A stretch of 35,340 bases of DNA from Fidelibacterota bacterium (lineage in GTDB: Bacteria; Fidelibacterota; UBA2242; JAOZSR01). The stretch is taken from the NCBI GenBank assembly GCA_029939575.1, contig JAOZSR010000031.1, positions 1 to 35,340 on the forward strand. The letters run 5' to 3'. The notes beneath the pieces were generated by a model. That model had not been told where the DNA came from. It was given only the letters and a program-made list of their open reading frames with translations, and made no database searches. This document shows, in pieces, positions 33,654-35,340 of this stretch. Position 1 is the stretch's first letter, and every line of letters begins with the position of its first letter. Made by a program: the position numbers and the translations under genes.

Positions 33654-34193
33654 ATGATAGAATCTCTAATCACATCAAAAACAAAAATCAAACTACTTCT
33701 AAGGTTTTTCTTAAATACAAAAAATCAGGGATATCTGCGTCAACTTGCAAAAGAATTTGGCGAGTCCACTAATTCTATCAGAGTTGAATTGAACAAACTT
33801 GAAGCTGCAAAAATATTAAATTCTGCAAAAGTTGGACGAAATAAGATATTTAGTGCAAATTCCAGGCATCCTCTATTTAATGAGATTCGACAAATAGTTC
33901 TGAAATCTACGGGAATTGATAAAGTTCTCTCCAATATTATAAATAAACTTGGTGATGTTTACCTTGCATTTATTCGAGGAGATTATGCTATCGGCAAAGA
34001 TAGCGGTTTGATTGATTTGGTAGTTGTTGGTGATCATATAAATACCGGGGAACTGGAAAGAGTAAAAAATAAAACCGAAAAATTAATCGATCGAAAGATC
34101 AATATTTTAACACTCTCAAAAAATGAGTATGAAAAACTTGAAGACAATTTTAATTCAGAAGCGAAATTGATTTTATTGGGACATAAGATATGA
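33654..34193 (+). CDS. Winged-helix regulator fused to a degenerate nucleotidyltransferase domain
   Basis: This 179-aa protein has an N-terminal winged helix (about 8-80) whose recognition part is QLAKEFGESTNSIRVELNKL. A nucleotidyltransferase-like fold follows (about 95-179) with GDYAIGKDSGLIDLVVVG where active enzymes have GSxAxGxxxxxSDxDL. The Ser is Asp and the first of the two catalytic Asp residues is missing, so the domain is probably a non-catalytic ligand sensor. Regulators of this shape are often found near surface-polysaccharide genes. It lies 81 bp after the glycan cassette and overlaps the following AlbA_2/GHKL gene by 4 bp, which makes a coupled pair. Confidence 0.82.
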   Translation: MIESLITSKTKIKLLLRFFLNTKNQGYLRQLAKEFGESTNSIRVELNKLEAAKILNSAKVGRNKIFSANSRHPLFNEIRQIVLKSTGIDKVLSNIINKLGDVYLAFIRGDYAIGKDSGLIDLVVVGDHINTGELERVKNKTEKLIDRKINILTLSKNEYEKLEDNFNSEAKLILLGHKI

Positions 34194-35340
34194 TTAGTGA
34201 AAAAACTATACTATCAATATTAGCCAAAGGTGAAAGTAGTAAGATCGAATTCAAAAAGAATTTTAGTAAAGAAGCAATTGTATCAGTCAATGCTTTCGCA
34301 AATACTAAAGGTGGAAAAATATTGTTGGGAGTCAATGATTCCGGTGAAATTTTAGGATTGGATATACCAAAAGAGACAATTCAGAAGTGGATTAATGAAA
34401 TAAAAGTTAAAACAAGTCCATCTATTATAGTTGATATTTATAATATAAAAATCAAAGATAAAATAATTGCTATTATAATAGTTGATGAATTTCCAATAAA
34501 ACCCGTTGCTTTATTAGGAAGGTTTTATAAAAGAGTAAAGAATTCTAACCATTTAATGGATGTAAATGAAATAGCAAATCTTTATATGAAAGTGTTAAAT
34601 CCTTCATGGGATTCATTAATTTATCCGGGATATAATAAGTCTGATCTCAATGGTAAAAAAATACAGAGATTTATTTCTGAAGTTGAAAAAGTTGAAAGAT
34701 TTAATTTAAGCGATGGTGATGTCGATTTAGTAACTAAATTAAAATTAATTAAGGATAATAAACCTACAGCAGCCTCTCTTTTGTTATTTGCAGAAAAGCC
34801 ACTTTTATATAATATACATATTGGTAGATTTCGAACACCATCACTAATAATTGATGATAAACAAGTTTGCAATACACTTTTTGAAGCAACTGAAGAAACA
34901 ATGAAATTTATTAAAAATTATATTAAAGTCGCTTTTGAATTTGATGGTAGTACAAAAAGGAAAGAGATTTTTGAATATCCCATAGTCGCTTTGCGAGAAG
35001 CTGTACTTAATGCTATTGTACATCGGGATTATTCTGTTCCTGGTGATATTCAAATAAAAATATTTGATGATAAAATTACAATTTTTAATCCAGGTAAATT
35101 GTTAAATCTTACAGTAGAAGATCTGCAAAAAGATGATTATCATTCTCAATTACGAAATTTATTAGTAGCAGAAGCCTTTTATTTGACAAAAAATATTGAG
35201 AAGTATGGTTCAGGGTTAATTCGAATAAGAAAAGAATTGGAAAAATATAAAAATATTTCATTTCATATAGAAGAAAAAACTGGTGGTGTTTTAGTTGTTT
35301 TTGAAAAAACTACCCCTAAAACTACCCTCAAAACTACCCC
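34190..35340 (+). CDS. AlbA_2 plus GHKL-ATPase-like regulator, C-terminus beyond window
   Basis: The 383 codons visible open with an AlbA_2 (Schlafen-like) domain: LAKGESSKIEFKKNFS (about 11-26) and VNAFANTKGGKILLGVNDSG (about 33-52). A linker domain follows, and then a HATPase_c_4 module with EAVLNAIVHRDYSVPGDI (N-box, about 270), FNPGKLL and KYGSGLIRIRKEL. This is the COG2865 architecture, whose members usually end in a winged helix after a Lys-Thr-rich linker. That linker begins here (FEKTTPKTTLKTTP). The 12-bp repeats (about 35307-35340) reach the window edge. No stop codon is reached. The start overlaps the previous gene's stop by ATGA. Confidence 0.88.
   Translation, partial: MISEKTILSILAKGESSKIEFKKNFSKEAIVSVNAFANTKGGKILLGVNDSGEILGLDIPKETIQKWINEIKVKTSPSIIVDIYNIKIKDKIIAIIIVDEFPIKPVALLGRFYKRVKNSNHLMDVNEIANLYMKVLNPSWDSLIYPGYNKSDLNGKKIQRFISEVEKVERFNLSDGDVDLVTKLKLIKDNKPTAASLLLFAEKPLLYNIHIGRFRTPSLIIDDKQVCNTLFEATEETMKFIKNYIKVAFEFDGSTKRKEIFEYPIVALREAVLNAIVHRDYSVPGDIQIKIFDDKITIFNPGKLLNLTVEDLQKDDYHSQLRNLLVAEAFYLTKNIEKYGSGLIRIRKELEKYKNISFHIEEKTGGVLVVFEKTTPKTTLKTT
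35307..35340 (+). repeat. 12-bp coding repeat encoding KTTP/KTTL
   Basis: About three imperfect units of AAAACTACCCCT lie in frame in the AlbA_2/GHKL gene and run into the window edge. They encode KTTP, KTTL, KTTP. Related proteins often have KTTQ-type tandem linkers at this point, and a short repeat of this kind may vary in copy number. Confidence 0.7.

Noticed and set aside
33654-34193. HEPN/MNT-type toxin-antitoxin pair
   Set aside because: The nucleotidyltransferase motif is degenerate, it is fused to a winged helix, and the partner is an AlbA_2/GHKL protein rather than a HEPN toxin.

Overview
This AT-rich (roughly two-thirds A+T) window looks like a chromosomal segment of a Gram-negative, probably anaerobic bacterium of the broad FCB assemblage (Bacteroidota, Cloacimonadota, Marinimicrobia or Calditrichota-like). 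Pointers are the roughly 790-residue FtsX/MacB permease, a PD40 lipoprotein, a secreted C69 dipeptidase, an AbgT carrier, many lipoproteins and an outer-membrane porin. Clear Shine-Dalgarno sites (AGGAG, AGGGGGA) argue against typical Bacteroidota. The phylum is an inference. No tRNA, rRNA, CRISPR array or transposase was seen.

Layout. (1) 1-6700, minus strand: FtsX-type permease, small exported protein, sulfotransferase, C69 dipeptidase and PD40 lipoprotein. (2) 6947-9062, plus strand: AbgT transporter and an orphan NifX/NifB-C-like metal-cofactor protein. (3) 9362-17359, minus strand: a complete phosphate-starvation operon in the order porin, pstS, pstC, pstA, pstB, phoU, phoB, phoR. It sits behind a four-unit, 11-bp-spaced Pho box followed by TATAAT. 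(4) 17663-19913: a decayed NifX-like pseudogene and two tandem DUF4097-like beta-helix proteins. (5) 20382-29437, plus strand: zinc-ribbon/DUF2007-like protein, hisS, uppP, holA, ECF sigma and anti-sigma, a GAF-GAF-GGDEF cyclase, a 67-aa Cys-pair protein, a TPR lipoprotein and a LolB/DUF4292-like lipoprotein. (6) 29473-33572, plus strand: a glycan cassette of two GT2 enzymes, a methyltransferase and a GT4 enzyme, mostly with 4-bp overlaps. (7) 33654-end: a winged-helix plus degenerate nucleotidyltransferase regulator, overlapping by 4 bp an AlbA_2/GHKL protein that runs off the window.

The most striking structure is that the whole pho/pst operon lies between two direct repeats of about 260 bp (9054-9314 and 17902-18160). 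Their last ~195 bp are identical as read. Each repeat carries the end of a NifX-like gene, a bidirectional terminator and the 3' end of a DUF4097-like gene. On the left the NifX gene is intact and the DUF4097 gene is a 57-codon stump; on the right the NifX gene is dead and the DUF4097 gene is intact. The operon therefore probably borrows the left terminator. The second notable find is the Pho box, which ties the porin and the Pst/PhoBR genes into one self-regulated unit.

Working together: the porin would admit phosphate through the outer membrane, PstS would capture it, PstCAB would import it, and PhoU/PhoR/PhoB would sense and control supply. UppP and the glycan cassette serve cell-envelope synthesis. 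The sigma/anti-sigma pair and the diguanylate cyclase are plausible envelope or surface regulators.
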